A DNA stretch of 64,000 nucleotides from Bretschneidera sinensis (lineage: Eukaryota > Streptophyta > Magnoliopsida > Brassicales > Akaniaceae). This document shows positions 1 through 11,877 of the stretch, one piece after another; position 1 is the stretch's first letter; every line of letters begins with the position of its first letter. The translations under genes and the position numbers were made by a program. The stretch lies in contig CM043698.1 of NCBI GenBank assembly GCA_023935145.1, positions 79,349,001 through 79,413,000 of the forward strand, given 5' to 3'. The notes below the pieces were generated by a model. That model made no database searches. It saw nothing but the letters and a program-made list of their open reading frames with translations, and had not been told where the DNA came from.

Positions 1-862
1 TCGTCCAACAACCCTTTGCACCCTATAGCCTCCTTTATGGCTTCCATAGCCGCTATGTATTCTGCCCCGGTTGTTATGAGTGCTACCACCGACTGCCACT
101 GAGCCTTCAAACACCTCAGCAACCTCTTCATCCCAAGCCAATGCTTCTTTTCGGGATTACTCACAAATTTGCTGAGAACACCCATTGCCCAAGAAACCCT
201 CAACTGGTTTCCCTCCTTTTCTTGGATTCTACACATCCCAAGGATCTTTTGTGTAAGGCTGAGATCCTTCCTCTCAAACTCCTCACTGAGTTGAGATGTA
301 AACCTTTTCATCCTCTTTCTGCTGCTCCAAACCAACAGCCCATCAATGATATAGGTGAGGATACTCACCATCTTCTCCACCTTGTGTCCAGGTGAGAAAG
401 TTTCTGTGACACCTATGTCTTCTGTTCTTGTGAACCCATTCGCCACCATCTTAGCTTTGTTCTGGACTTCATCCCCTAGAGGGTACCTTTCTTTGAACTT
501 GTAAGTGCACTTACATTCTACAACTCTCTGCTTTCTTGGAATTTTCACCAATTCCCAGAAGTTATTCTTCATCAAAGAGTCCACTTCTTCTTCCATAGCC
601 AGTTACCACTTTGACGAATCCTTGCACTCCATAGCATTCGTGTAAGTTTCTGGTTCAACCTCTCATTCTCTCCAAAGAGCTACTATATTAGCATTTGCAA
701 ACCCATATCTCAAGGGTGGTCTAACCACTCTCATTTCCCGGTCTCTTGTGAGCTGGTAGTCATTTACTGCATCAACCTCTTCTTGTTCAGCCTCTCCTTC
801 TTGAGTTTCTTGAGCTTGGTCTTCATCCAAGGGCTCTACCTGGTTCGAACCCTCTTGCCTCC
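1..862 (-). pseudogene. Copia-1 reverse transcriptase/RNase H remnant, internally deleted
   Basis: Positions 1-108 on the minus strand encode an RNase H fragment with the EYIAAMEAIKEA block. Positions 109-862 are RT pieces. Aligned by eye with Copia-2, about 200 bp are missing near position 190 and about 300 bp near position 395, so part of the palm domain is gone. The catalytic YVDD region reads like YIDG (about 330-350). No long frame remains. This is a dead polymerase whose homology is clear only by comparison with the second copy. Confidence 0.8.
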
Positions 863-863
863 T

Positions 864-1547
864 CTACTTTACCTGAACCAAGTTCTCCTTGATGCGATGC
901 TCCACAACTTTCGGACTGGTTTGCTCACTAGCCCCTGCAGGGTTAGTTTTCTCCAAGTAGGGAAATAACAATTCATTAAAAATAACATCCCTACTTATAA
1001 TCAGTTTCATGCCCTTATTTTCTAAGGACCACAACTTATATCCCTTAACCCCATCACCATATCCTAGAAATACATATTTTCTAGATCTTGGGCTAAGTTT
1101 ATCCTCCTTTTGATGTGTATATGCAGCACAACCAAAAGTCTTAAGGTTGTTTAATTCAGGAGGTTTTCCACTCCACATCTCCATGGGAGTCTTGAGCTCT
1201 AAAGCTCTAGAGGGTGATCTATTTACCAAGTATGCAGCTGTAGCTACAGCTTCTCCCCAAAAATATTTTGGTAAACTGGATCCATTTAACATGCACCTAA
1301 CCTTTTCTATAAGGGTCTTATTCATCCACTCAGCAACTCCACTTTGCTGAGGGGTTTCCACAACCGTTGTATGTCTTAGAATCCTATTTAACTTACAGAA
1401 TTGATCAAGTTCTTGGTTAAAAATTTCTAAGTCATTATCGGTTCTTATCCCCTTAACTACTCTACCCATTTGAGTCTCAACCAGCCCTTTCCACACCACT
1501 AACTTATTCAAGGCATCTGATTTATTTCTAAGCAAATAAACCCACAC
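864..1547 (-). pseudogene. Copia-1 integrase domain and linker to RT
   Basis: A 227-residue open frame covers the copia integrase core and C-terminal part. The second catalytic Asp lies in RTDNDLEIF (normally RTDNGLEF) and the Glu in QQSGVAEWMNKTL. A later block, FWGEAVATAAYLVNRSPSRA, is the usual plant copia sequence. The KYVFLGY element follows, then the RDVIFNE sequence that precedes RT. The frame is separated from the upstream gag-protease frame by a stop and frameshift near 1548-1595. The protein would have joined cDNA to host DNA; as a broken piece it is unlikely to act. Confidence 0.88.
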
Positions 1548-1595
1548 TCTTCTTGAATAATCATCAATTAAAGACAGAAAGTAAATGTTACCTCC

Positions 1596-3101
1596 CTATG
1601 TTAGTGTCATTGCTAGTCCCCAAAGGTTCGTATGAATGTAGTCAAGAATCCCCTTAGACTTGTGCACTCCGATGTTGAAGCTGACCCGGTGTTGCTTCCC
1701 AAGAATGCAACTCTCACAGAAATCAAGTTTCTCTACTTTGTCTTCACCAAGTAGGCCATCACTACTGAGAACTTGCAGGCCCTCTTCCCTCATATATCCC
1801 AAGCGAGTATGCCAAAGGGCTGCCTTGTCCATCTCATCCATCAAGCTTGTTGCTTGATCATTGATTTCTGTCTCTTTAATCATCTCACAGAGTCCATCGT
1901 TTCTTGCTGCCTTGATCACTACCAAAGATCCCTTGGCCACCTTGATCTTTCCTTCTTCTATCTTGTATGTGTATCCCATGGAATCCAGCCGCCCCAATGA
2001 GATCAAATTTCTCTTCAAATCTGGAACATACCTCACATTTTCCAGCAGCCTTATGACTCCATCAAACATCCTCAATTGGATGTCTCCAATCCCTCTCACT
2101 TGGCAAGAATTATCATTCTCCAAGAAGACCCTTCCATCATTGATCTCCTTGAAATTTTTGAACCATTCCTTATGAGGGCACATATAATAAGTGCACTTGG
2201 TATCCAAGATCCATTTTCCGCTGCCTTCTTGCCCCTTGCTCATATCCGAGCACACAATAAGAACATCATCACCTTGCTGTTCTTCCATGGCAACCGAAGC
2301 CTCTCCATTGTTGGTATGGCTTCTCCTCTCATCCCATAACCTCTTCTTGCAATCTTTCTTGAAATGGCCCTCTTTTTTACAGTAGAAGCATCTGCTTCCT
2401 CTTCCAAGTATTGTCTTGGAATGAGATCTCCCATGGCTCTCTCCTCTACCTTTTTCCCGGTAGTAGCCATGGTTGCTACTGCCATTCCGAGGTGCTGGCC
2501 TTCCTCTTACGAATAGCCCATCACCACTTGATGTCTCCTTCATCTTGGCCTTGAAATCATGTGCCCTTATGGCATTGATCACAATCTCCTTTGTCAAAGT
2601 ATCCCTTCCATACTCAATAGCATTAATCAAATTATCAAAGCAATCAGGAAGAGAATTTAACAAAATGACAGCCAATTGTTCATCCGAAAAAATAATGCTA
2701 CAGCTATTCAAATCTTGAACTAGCTTATTAAAGACATCAAGATTATCTTGCAACTCTTTACTATGATCCATTTTAAAAGCAAATATTCTTTTAAGAAGAT
2801 AAATCTTGTTAGGAAGAGTTTTGGTAAGAAACAACTCATCTAGTTTCTTCCATATGAGAGCCGGATCATCCGAGTCTCCGCAGTCCCTTGTGACACTATC
2901 CGACATGTGCAAGAAAATGGTGTTGTAAGCCCTCTTCTTCATCTCGGTCCGCTGGTCCTCCGTGACACTTGATGGAAAAGCATCATCTTCTCCAATAGCC
3001 AAGTCCGCTTTCTGTTGCATTAGAACCGCCTTGATCTTCCACTTCCAAAGGGAAAAGTCTCCCTTTCCATCAAACTTCTCTACACAGAAATTTGAAGCCA
3101 T
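1596..3101 (-). pseudogene. Copia-1 gag, zinc knuckle, degenerate protease and pre-integrase
   Basis: A 501-residue frame starts with MASNFCVEKFDGKGDF, the typical start of Tnt1-like gag proteins. Residues of about 60-200 form the copia gag (UBN2-type) domain. A CCHC zinc knuckle, CFYCKKEGHFKKDC, follows near residue 240. The protease should carry D-S/T-G, but the visible motif is WILDTKCTYYMCPH, so the catalytic triplet is lost. The pre-integrase HTRLGYM...CESCILGKQHRVSF block comes next. The frame ends at the start of the integrase core (DYIHTNLWG). The start is the first Met after a stop-rich leader and fits the family. The gag part might still be translatable. Confidence 0.9.
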
Positions 3102-3328
3102 CTTTTGCGGACAAGATCCCAGATTTATGCACTATCCACAAATGCTTTCTTCAACCTCAAGAACACATATCAAAGATGGATCTTAACACCATTCTTGAAT
3201 CAATCTTCAAGAACACGACTGGATCTTGATCTTTACACCGTTCTTGAATCACCCAAGAAGTTGATCTTTGATTCTTAGAGTCTTGGCTCCGTCACCTTCT
3301 ACTTCTTGCTCCAATAACCAGCTGTGCA

Positions 3329-3340
3329 GCTCTGATACCA
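3329..3340 (-). other. Copia-1 primer-binding site
   Basis: On the minus strand this reads TGGTATCAGAGC, complementary to the 3' end of plant initiator tRNA-Met. It lies one base inside the 5' LTR end (TTCAACA), where reverse transcription would be primed. Confidence 0.93.
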
Positions 3341-3341
3341 C

Positions 3342-4336
3342 TGTTGAAAATCACCTTGACAAGATGCCAAGGTGGTGATCTTCCAAACACCCAAGTTTAG
3401 AATGACTTGTACAAAGAATTTCAGCAATCGAACGCAAGAATAGTAAATCAAAGAAAAAAAGAAAACAAGCAATTTGTTATCGAGGTTCGGTAATGTGCCT
3501 ACGTCCCCGTGAGTTCCTTCAAACTCTCTGCACTATCTCAAATGGTTCTTACAAGTTACAGCAATCCCCTTCAAGAAGCTTAAGTTCATGAAGAAACCAA
3601 GAAGAGAAGAAAGAAGATTACAATGCTCTCTCTCTATACTACTCTCTCTTCTTTATAACTAGCCTCACTACAAAGAGTCCCTCTTGTGTTTATGTCTCTC
3701 ACAAAATTCTCTCTTGTATTTACAATTGATCTCACAATGTCACAAACTTATATGTTTCTCCTCTTGTAAAAAAGAGGCTTGAGAACCCCTTTTATAGCCT
3801 TTCACTTCTTGGACATTCTTGTGAATCAATTTTCACCCTTTGATCATGATCTCCACTTAATCATAGCCCTTCATCACTTCCCAAGTAGTGCTGTGCGTTT
3901 TAACCTTGCACTCACACACTTAAAAGGGTCTTAAAACAGGCTGTCTATGTGTGCAGCCCTTTTCCTACTGCCTAGGCGCTCAACAAGGGGCACCATGGTG
4001 CTGGGTAGGGCACCTTTGCACACCTTCTGGACGCCATGGTGCTGGTTGCTAGGCGCCATGGTGCTGATGCGATCCTACAGCACACTATTCTGGACGCCAT
4101 GGTGCTGGTTGTTGGGCGCCAATGCGCATGCTGATGCTGCTGCTGTGCGCACACTTTCTTGGTTGTGTGCAGAAGTGCGTACACTAGTGCGCATGGCCTT
4201 CCCTTGCTCCAAATTGATGCACACATATGTGTGCAGTTTTCTAACTTGCTGAAATTTGATACTCCACCTTTGGTTTGGAATTTAACCATTTTTAAACCAT
4301 GGTTAGACCTGTTTGAACCTTAGACAAATAACAACA
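3342..4336 (-). repeat. Copia-1 5' LTR
   Basis: On the plus strand the repeat runs from TGTTGAAAATCACC to AAATAACAACA (TG..CA ends). Both ends match the LTRs of Copia-2 at 18584 and 19449. Its centre (about 3940-4210) is a GC-rich stretch built from repeats of GGCGCCATGGTGCTG-like words, unlike the AT-rich flanks. About 995 bp, longer than the 809-866 bp Copia-2 LTRs because of this centre. Confidence 0.88.
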
Positions 4337-5480
4337 GTATACTTATTCAAGAAATATATAATATAAATATACCCAAGCATTTCATAAAACTCATACTAGC
4401 AAGCAAAACTAGAGGTTAAGTCACAAATCTTCTTCCTTTTTTATGAAACTTTTATAATCCTTGTTATCGCGTAGTTTAAAACAAATGAAATCCTTTCAAG
4501 ATCTTAGCTTCTAAACCTTTAACATGTTTATAAAGTCATAGCACCTTAGAAGAAGTCTATGGTTAAATACTTTGACAAGAGTGGCTCAATTTGGGAGAAA
4601 TGGGGCTGAAAATGCATTCAAGGGCTCGGACAATCAATTGTCCATATTGGGCAGTCGACTGTAGGCTGCCCAGAGAATTGCACAGTTTCACAATCGACAG
4701 TGCTCATTGGAAAGTCGACTGTCTGGTCGCGATTTCAAAAAAAATTTAGGCCAAAACTTCATTTTTCTTCAAAATAGCTTCTTATCTCCTATGAGACTTC
4801 CAATCCAAATCAAATATAAGTTCTCAAGGTTTTCAAATCAAAGATTAAACATTACCCAAACCATATTTCATACAAAAACACGTCAAACTTAGAAATCCAT
4901 CACAAAATCATTTTCTTTGAAAACAACTTTCTTCTCAAGAAAATTATTCAAATCAAGCTTTATAAATATTCAAATCTTAGAGTAATAAACATACTTTATG
5001 ATTAACAAGGAATAGAGATAAACTTTTACCTTAAGATTTCAAGAAAACACCATTTCTTCCCTTCCTTCTTTCCCTCTTTTTCCCTTGTTCTCTCTCTATC
5101 TTTTTCTCTTCTCTCTCTAGGATCTTCTAGGGATTTTTTTATCTAAAAATCTGATCCCATTCATCCTTAAATAGTCCAACTTCCTTCTTATTACACCATC
5201 ACTACTTTTCCTTGCACTTCTTCTATTTTTTTTACCACATAACTTTCCCAAATTTTATTTTTGCTTAGTTTCACTTATTATTCCTCAAAAGTTCTACAAA
5301 ATTTCAAATGAAAACTATTTTAAATACTCGGTCCTTAGTTATTTACTTGTCCCCATGTTCCACAAACTCAAGTACAATAGAAAAAAAAACTTAGCTCAAA
5401 ACTGAACAAGCAACACAAATAATACAACAAAGTAAAACTCTGTGACTTCTAACATTATAAATAAAACATCGGTCTCTACA
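4337..5480 (-). repeat. Gypsy-D 3' LTR, remaining part
   Basis: This matches 10736-11877 base for base with scattered differences, including GTCGACTGT-like words, a CT-rich block near 5050-5110 and the end CTCTACA. The rest of the LTR lies left of the Copia-1 insertion, outside the window. A polypurine tract complement follows directly at 5481. Confidence 0.85.
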
Positions 5481-8400
5481 ATTCTCCTCCACTAATAAAA
5501 ATTTCATCCTTGAAATTTCCTTAACTGGATTTCACAAGTATTGGACTTAACATTTTCTTAGTTCGTTCATATTCTCTTCCGTTTGCTTTATATGAAACTT
5601 TCATTAAACTAACCCTCTAAATAAGAATATCATTAAAAAAAATTTCCTTCACATCTTTCTTTTATCCTTTTTTTCAAAAATTAAGATTTTCGCTATCTTT
5701 TATTCTTCTTTGAATCCTTTAACTTTTGTTTTTCCTTGACAACCATAAGCTCTTTGTAATCCATTTCATAGCAACACTTGAACATTTTTACGAATCAGCC
5801 AATTCTATTTATGGTTAATAGTTCCATTCTACAAATCTCCATTCTAGCTTTCTCGCTTAGTTGCCTTCAATAATAACTTATCTAATTTATCTTTAAACTT
5901 TACTTGCACCCCCCAAGGATTTTTTCTTTACATGACTTTTGCTTTGGTGTTGATCACACTTCAAGTTTTGCCATTCTCTTAGAATCTTTCTATCTCTTTA
6001 CATAAGTTCATATATCAAATCTTCTACACAAGAATTTATTACTCACCTCAAATCATCATTTCTCTTGCTTAGCAAGCTCTCTACCTCAAACTTTTCTAAG
6101 GATCTTTATCCTGTAACCTTATAATTATTAGTCCTTATATTAACAAATTTTCACATCAATTCTCCAAACAATAAATTTCCAACTTCCTACTCAATTGTAC
6201 ATTTAACATCTTGAATCATACTTAAAATCTTACCTTAAAACCTATAGTTTTATATCTTCTCTAACTCGTCCCTTAATACTTTTATTTCTTCTCCTTATAA
6301 TCGTTATATCCTCAATACCTTCAATAACTTCTTAATTTTCAAATTTTACACCTCAAAGAAAGTTCCAACAGAATCAATGATTAGTTATAATTCTGTAAAT
6401 TCTCGAATCTGAGCTTACATGTTTTCAACCTCTTGATTTGCTATCAAAATCATAAATTTATCAAGTTACTTCATCTCCATCTAAATTTAACAACATAGTC
6501 TAGTACAAGCATCTAATAAATTTCTTCATCATTCTCGAGTTACAATATCTCATTCTTTTTAACAAAAACTAAATAGTAACATAGATTTCCTCGATTCTTA
6601 CTTGATCCATTATCGTTTATTTCACCGAAATATAGTATCCATATCTCTCTACTCCGCCTCTATCCTTACAAAATCTTTACATGCTCAAGTTCCTTTCTTG
6701 ACTTAACGACACCTTCAAAATAATATTCAATATTTATGACACAAAATCTTAATCAAATCTTAAAAGGCATCCCTTAACTCAATCATAAATGGTACTTTCC
6801 TTCACGTACTTAGTAAAGGTATATTTTCAACTCTTTTAAGTTTCTCAATGATTCATTGGTTAGCTTAAGATCTTTGTTTCACCTTTCATTTAGCTTCCTC
6901 CTAGATTCACAACGTTTAGTAATTTCTAAGATTTCAATCTGTCTCATTGATAAACATTTCTTTTAACCCTAACTCTTCTTAGGGTGTTCCGAACTTTAAA
7001 AGCTCTTAAGATATTACTCCTCTCTCGGAATCCTCCTTCTTTCTTCTATTTTCCTTGTTCAATTATCTCTTGGCCTTGCGTACTATATCCATCTCTCTTC
7101 TATGTCACATTCCCATGATACATCAAATTAAATAACGATTTCTTTCTCTAAGTAAACATAACATACATTCGTAACTCACAAATCCTTCTAACATTAATAA
7201 CTATCCTTTCTAATACTCCAACCATGTTTACAGTAAGTCATCCATAAATCATTTAGTTTCTTATCGTTTCAAAAATATGAATTCATCGTCACATATCTAT
7301 TACCATAACTAAGTTAATTTTCCTCAAATTTGCATTTTTTTTTGGTAAAGTAAAACCTTCGAGTCCACAATAACTAACACTAACCATTTAATTGTTTCTT
7401 CCAAAAATCAAAAACAAAGGTTTGTAGGTTTGAGAATGAATTCATCATCTTCTTATATCAAACTTAATTTAAATTCTAGGTTTACCACACCTTTCTCCCT
7501 TCACAAATTCTCGTACATTAGCTTTCACTCTCCTAGTTGCTTTAATAAGGTTCTCATTCACCTCAAAACTTTACTTATGACTTACCTAGGATCATCCATG
7601 CTTCACCCAATTGTTCTCTCTCATTCTATTTCAATAACTTCCTACCACACCAGATTCCTTACACTGATTACTTATCCAACAATTTACTCTTACTTCTTCA
7701 TATACTTTTTGTTCTATCTATGCCTTTACCAATACTTTAATTATCCCTTTTTAAACCTCACACTCTAATGATATTCTTGCAACTTCTATGAATTGTTACT
7801 ACTTCTTGACTCTTGAACTTCCAATATTTTTCAATTGCTAACATAGTCCGAATTTTCAAAGTACTTCAACCGACATTTAAACAACTACTTTTAGTCAATG
7901 CTCAACTTTCAAACACAAGCACATTCAAACCCACAATTCAAACTATGTTTGTTTCAAATTCACAATCTGTACAAATTTCTATAATAACTATTTATTAAGT
8001 CAAAATTACACAATATCTATACAATCATTTCTCACAAGCACCATAGTGCAAACAACATGAAAAAAAAAAAGCATCAAAGAAACATGTTTACATGAATCAA
8101 ATTTAGTTTTGCTAATTTAGCACAACTCATTCCATTCAAGGAAACATTCTTAACAAAATCTCCAATTATCTTTTAATTTGTAATTCATTAATAATCAACA
8201 ATGTTCACAACATCAAAGCAAAAGTTTCCGAGCAAAATTGCTCCATTTATGGGGAAGACTTTCTCTTACTCTCTTCATTTTACTATACTTCCTCTAATAG
8301 CCAAACCACATTATAATATCTTTACGAACACATGAGTGACATAATAATCAAAGTACTTGCATCAATTTAAAGCATTCACAATCCCTACTTTCATCCGGGG

Positions 8401-8878
8401 CAATTATCCATAAAGTTTCACGAAACACAATAAGTGATTTCAATAAAGATAAGTTTACATCATCATTGTAAGGCTTCAAGTTAGCAATACAATTTAAAGA
8501 GAGAAAAAAAATATTCTCAAATTTTCACCTTTCAACGCTTTTATCAAACATTCGACTACATAAAATTTTCTACAATTGCGCGAGAATGACATATCAATCA
8601 AACATTTCTTTACACCAAGGTATCTCATCAAATACTCTCATCAAAGTATTATTACCGAGATTCCACAATACAACAATTCAATCCCAACAACATCAAATTA
8701 CATAACAAACACTCACAAATTGAATCAGCTTAAATCTTAAAACGTATTACTCTTACTTAAACCATTACAGGTCTCAACTCCTAAATAACATCCTCTTTAA
8801 ATTTACACAACCGACTTTCTATAACTACTCCATGTACCATGTACCATGCAACTAAGTCTACAAAACCTTAAACCTAAA
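5481..8878 (-). other. Gypsy-D interior: polypurine tract, then non-coding sequence
   Basis: Positions 5481-5493 are the complement of a purine tract (AGTGGAGGAGAAT) next to the 3' LTR. The rest is about 3.4 kb with no frame I recognise. The longest open frame, 112 codons at 7430-7768, is low-complexity and hydrophobic and is not convincing. The plus strand is strikingly poor in G over most of the stretch, so the sense strand of the element is poor in C. No host gene is visible. Confidence 0.7.
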
Positions 8879-8890
8879 GCTCTGATACCA
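8879..8890 (-). other. Gypsy-D primer-binding site
   Basis: GCTCTGATACCA on the plus strand is the complement of TGGTATCAGAGC (initiator tRNA-Met type). It lies five bases from the LTR start TGTAATGACCC at 8896. Confidence 0.9.
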
Positions 8891-9670
8891 AACACTGTAA
8901 TGACCCATCCCGTGTGAGCCCTACTCAGAACGACTCCATTACTTTTCAGCACTAATCACCTTAACTCAAGATGCAACCATATCAATCGAGCAACAATTCT
9001 TTCAATCATTTCAATTTAATCTAAACATAGAATCTTGAATACAATAAATCCTTTAATATAAATTACCAACTCTAAATTTTTACAAAAGATACAATGAAAA
9101 GGAAAAACTCTTTTAAGTACTTCTAACTCAAACATCTTTTACAAATACTAAACCAAAAATACAACTTAAACTCCCAAGGAGACTCAACAAATAGGATGTC
9201 GTGTACGATGATCTTAATAAGGTTTTTCGTTAACCCTGACCATAAATCTTCTGTCGACTTTCCTAAAATGTATTTAAAATGAGGGGGTGAGCTAAAAAGC
9301 CCAATGAGTAAAACATCTTACTAAGAGTAATTTTTTTAGGGACATTCTTCTTAAATTCCAATTTTTATCACATATGTTATAAATAGATATAGGTGTAAAA
9401 CTACTTACATCTTTTAGATTTTTCAAAGGAGATTCCAATCTTTAGAAAAGAAAACATTTATTATATTAATACAATCTTAGCGTAACATTAGTGCAAACTC
9501 TTTATTCAAACGTTCATCTCTTTATATATTCTTATCATATCATGAGTAATTATCATCCACATGTATTTCATTTAATAATTCACATTGTATGCCTTTCAAA
9601 ATTCAAAAATCAAATACTCTTTGTGGGCCAAACACAAATCATCATCATAGATCAAACATAAATTTTGTCT

Positions 9671-9802
9671 CTCATGGGCTAAGTGTAACTTATGCCACTC
9701 ATGGGCCAAACCTAATTCATGTCACTCATGACCTAAGTATAACTCATGCCACTTATGGGCCAAACATACTTTAAACCTCTCATTGGCCAAGTATAATTCT
9801 CA
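9671..9802. repeat. 27-bp tandem repeat in Gypsy-D LTR
   Basis: About five imperfect units built on CTCATGGGCCAAACCTAATT plus seven further bases. They alternate between forms with GGGCTAAG and GGGCCAAA. A related single copy (CCCTCATTGGGCAAACC) is at 12020 in the neighbouring LTR fragment. Confidence 0.8.
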
Positions 9803-9946
9803 CTAACTATCAATAGAAGAATGCAATGCAATGCGATGCGAATTCACTTCTTTATTCACTTTTTTCATTGCAATCTTAATTCATTTTTATTTTCCTTCCA
9901 TGGGCTGATCATGTAGTAATTAGGATGTCTCCCCAAGTAAATAATT

Positions 9947-10155
9947 TGGATCCTCTCCCTACCCTTTATTAGGTTAGGTCCTAACATTAAAGCAACTTGG
10001 ATCTCCTCCTTTCCCCTTATTAGGCAGAGTCCTATCTTTAAAATAAAATTTGGTTCTCCTCCTTACCCCTTACTAGGCAGAGTCTTTACATTTAAATTCA
10101 AATGGGATCTCCTCCTTACCCCTTACTTGGCATAGTCCTTACATTTAAAATCAAA
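9947..10155. repeat. About 50-bp tandem repeat in Gypsy-D LTR
   Basis: Four units begin TTGGATCTCCTCC or similar and contain CCCCTTAYTAGGCAGAGTCC. Spacing is about 51-54 bases. The neighbouring LTR has a different but comparably placed array at 12243-12412. Confidence 0.8.
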
Positions 10156-11877
10156 TGCAATAATAGTAAATCATAGTCTAAACAAATCTTCAATCAAACA
10201 TTCGTCAACTTCTTATATCACTAAATTCATAACTTATCTAAATCATCACTTCATATATGTGTGTATAAATATTTCTCGTTTCTATATCGTTTATACTTCA
10301 ACAACCTTTCAATTTTATAGTCATCAACTCAAATAGTATATTGTTCATTCTAGAAAAGTCATACCAAGAAGCTTTTGCAAGAAATCATCTACACACACAC
10401 GTCTATGTGTATACTTATGTACTAAGTACTTATTTTCAATAGTTTTAGATTATGGTTCCAATTGCAATGCCTATTGTATTCTCATACGTCCATTATTATA
10501 TATTATCACTAAACCTCAAACTTTATGTATGTATCAATCTAGACATACTAATATTTACGATTTCATAACTAAGTTATATTGTATATCTTTAAATCTTTTA
10601 CAGATTATTGAACTTACTATTGCGCTTAATAAAAGTAAGGTGAACCTCACCTTTGTCGTACCAAGCTCTAGCCTTGGATTACTTCTTAGCCTTTGGTGTT
10701 TTTCTTCAATCACACCTAACATATATAATCACTAAATATACTTATTCAAGAAACATATAATTTAAATATACCTAAGCATTTCATAAAACTCATACTAGCA
10801 AACAAAACTAAAGGTCAATTCACAAATCTTTTTCCTTTTGTATGAAACTTTTGTATGCCTTGTTTTCACATAGTTTAGAACAAATGAAAACCTTTCAAGA
10901 TCTTAGCTTCCAAAACTTTAAAATGCTTTTAAACTCATAGCACCTCAGAAGAAGTCTATGGTTGAAAACCTTAACAAGAGTGGCTCAATTTGGGAAAAAC
11001 AAGGCTGAAAACAAGTTCAGGGGCTCAGATAATCAATTATCCATATTAGGTAGTCGACTGTAAGCTGCCCAAATAATTGCACAATAGACTGTCCCAAGTT
11101 CTAGAGAGTTTCACAGTCGACTATGTTCATTGGACAGTCCACTGTCAAGTCATGATTTTAGAAAATTTTTAGGTCAAAACTTCATTTTTCTTCAAAATAG
11201 CTTCTTGTCTCCCATGGGACTTACAATCCAAATCAAATACAAGTTCTCAATGTTTTCAAATCAAAGATTAAACACTACCCAAAGCATATATCATATGAAA
11301 ACACATCAATCTTAGAAATCCATCACAAAATCATTTTCTTTGAAAACAACTTTCTTCTCAAGCAAATTCTTAAAATCAAGCTTCAAGAATATTAAAATCT
11401 TAGAGTAATAAGCATACTTGATGATTAAAAAGGAAAAGAGATAAGCTTTTACCTTAAGATTTCAAGAACCATTTTTTCCCTTCCTTCTTTCCCTCTTTCT
11501 CTCTTCTTTTCTTTCTCTCTTTTTCTCTTATTTCTCTAGGCTCTTATAAGGATTTCTTCTCCAAAAATTTGATCGTGCTCATCCTTAAATAGTCCAACTT
11601 CTTTTTTATTACACCATCACTCCTCTTCCTTTCACTTTTTCTATTTTTTTACTAAATAACTTTCCAAATTTCTGTTTTTGCTTAGTTTCACTTCTACAAA
11701 ATTTCAAATGACAACTATTTTAAATACTTGGTGCTTAGTTATTTACTTTTCTCCAAGTTCCACAAACTCAGGTACAATAAAAAAAAATTATCTGAGAACT
11801 AAACAAGAAACACCAATAACACACTGAAGTAGAACTGCATGACTTCTAGTATTATAAATAAAACACCGAGCTCTACA

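Larger units (their letters stand above)
1..4336 (-). mobile_element. Copia-1: Ty1/copia LTR retrotransposon, 5' part, degenerate
   Basis: Reading right to left on the minus strand, this holds a 5' LTR (3342-4336), a primer-binding site (3329-3340), a 5' leader (3102-3328), gag, zinc knuckle, protease and pre-integrase (1596-3101), integrase (864-1547) and reverse transcriptase/RNase H remnants (1-862). The order PR-IN-RT-RH is diagnostic of copia. The 3' LTR lies beyond the window. The element is closely related to Copia-2 (18584-24606): the proteins align along their length and the LTRs share both ends. It sits inside the left LTR of Gypsy-D, because the sequence from 4337 onward continues the LTR seen again at 10736. 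The candidate 5-bp target copy on the right is GTATA (4337-4341); the left copy cannot be seen. Confidence 0.93.
4337..11877 (-). mobile_element. Gypsy-D: large Ty3/gypsy-derived, LARD-like element without coding
   Basis: A minus-strand element. The 5' LTR is 8896-11877. The primer-binding site 8879-8890 reads TGGTATCAGAGC on the minus strand. The polypurine tract (5481-5493) reads AGTGGAGGAGAAT, and the 3' LTR is visible at 4337-5480. The stretch 4337-5480 is a clear direct copy of 10736-11877, which shows the LTR relationship. The sequence just before the tract (minus strand, AATTTCAAGGATGAAATTTT) resembles the conserved 3' end of Tekay/Del chromoviruses. The 3.4 kb interior has no recognisable gag or pol. 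It is either a LARD-type non-autonomous element or a very old chromovirus. Copia-1 interrupts its left LTR. Confidence 0.78.
8896..11877 (-). repeat. Gypsy-D 5' LTR
   Basis: The LTR runs on the plus strand from TGTAATGACCCATCCC to GAGCTCTACA. The TGTAAYGACCC end is common in plant Tekay/Del-type LTRs. It is about 2980 bp and carries two internal tandem-repeat blocks (9671-9802 and 9947-10155). The last 1.14 kb is shared with the left LTR copy. ORFs in it are short and not supported. Confidence 0.82.

Noticed and set aside
3329..3340. tRNA gene fragment
   Set aside because: It is only the 12-base match expected of a primer-binding site; no tRNA body. The same holds at 8879, 33281 and 52972.
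7430..7768. 112-codon frame in the Gypsy-D interior
   Set aside because: Low-complexity, hydrophobic, antisense to the element and without any motif; expected by chance in G-poor, T/C-rich DNA.
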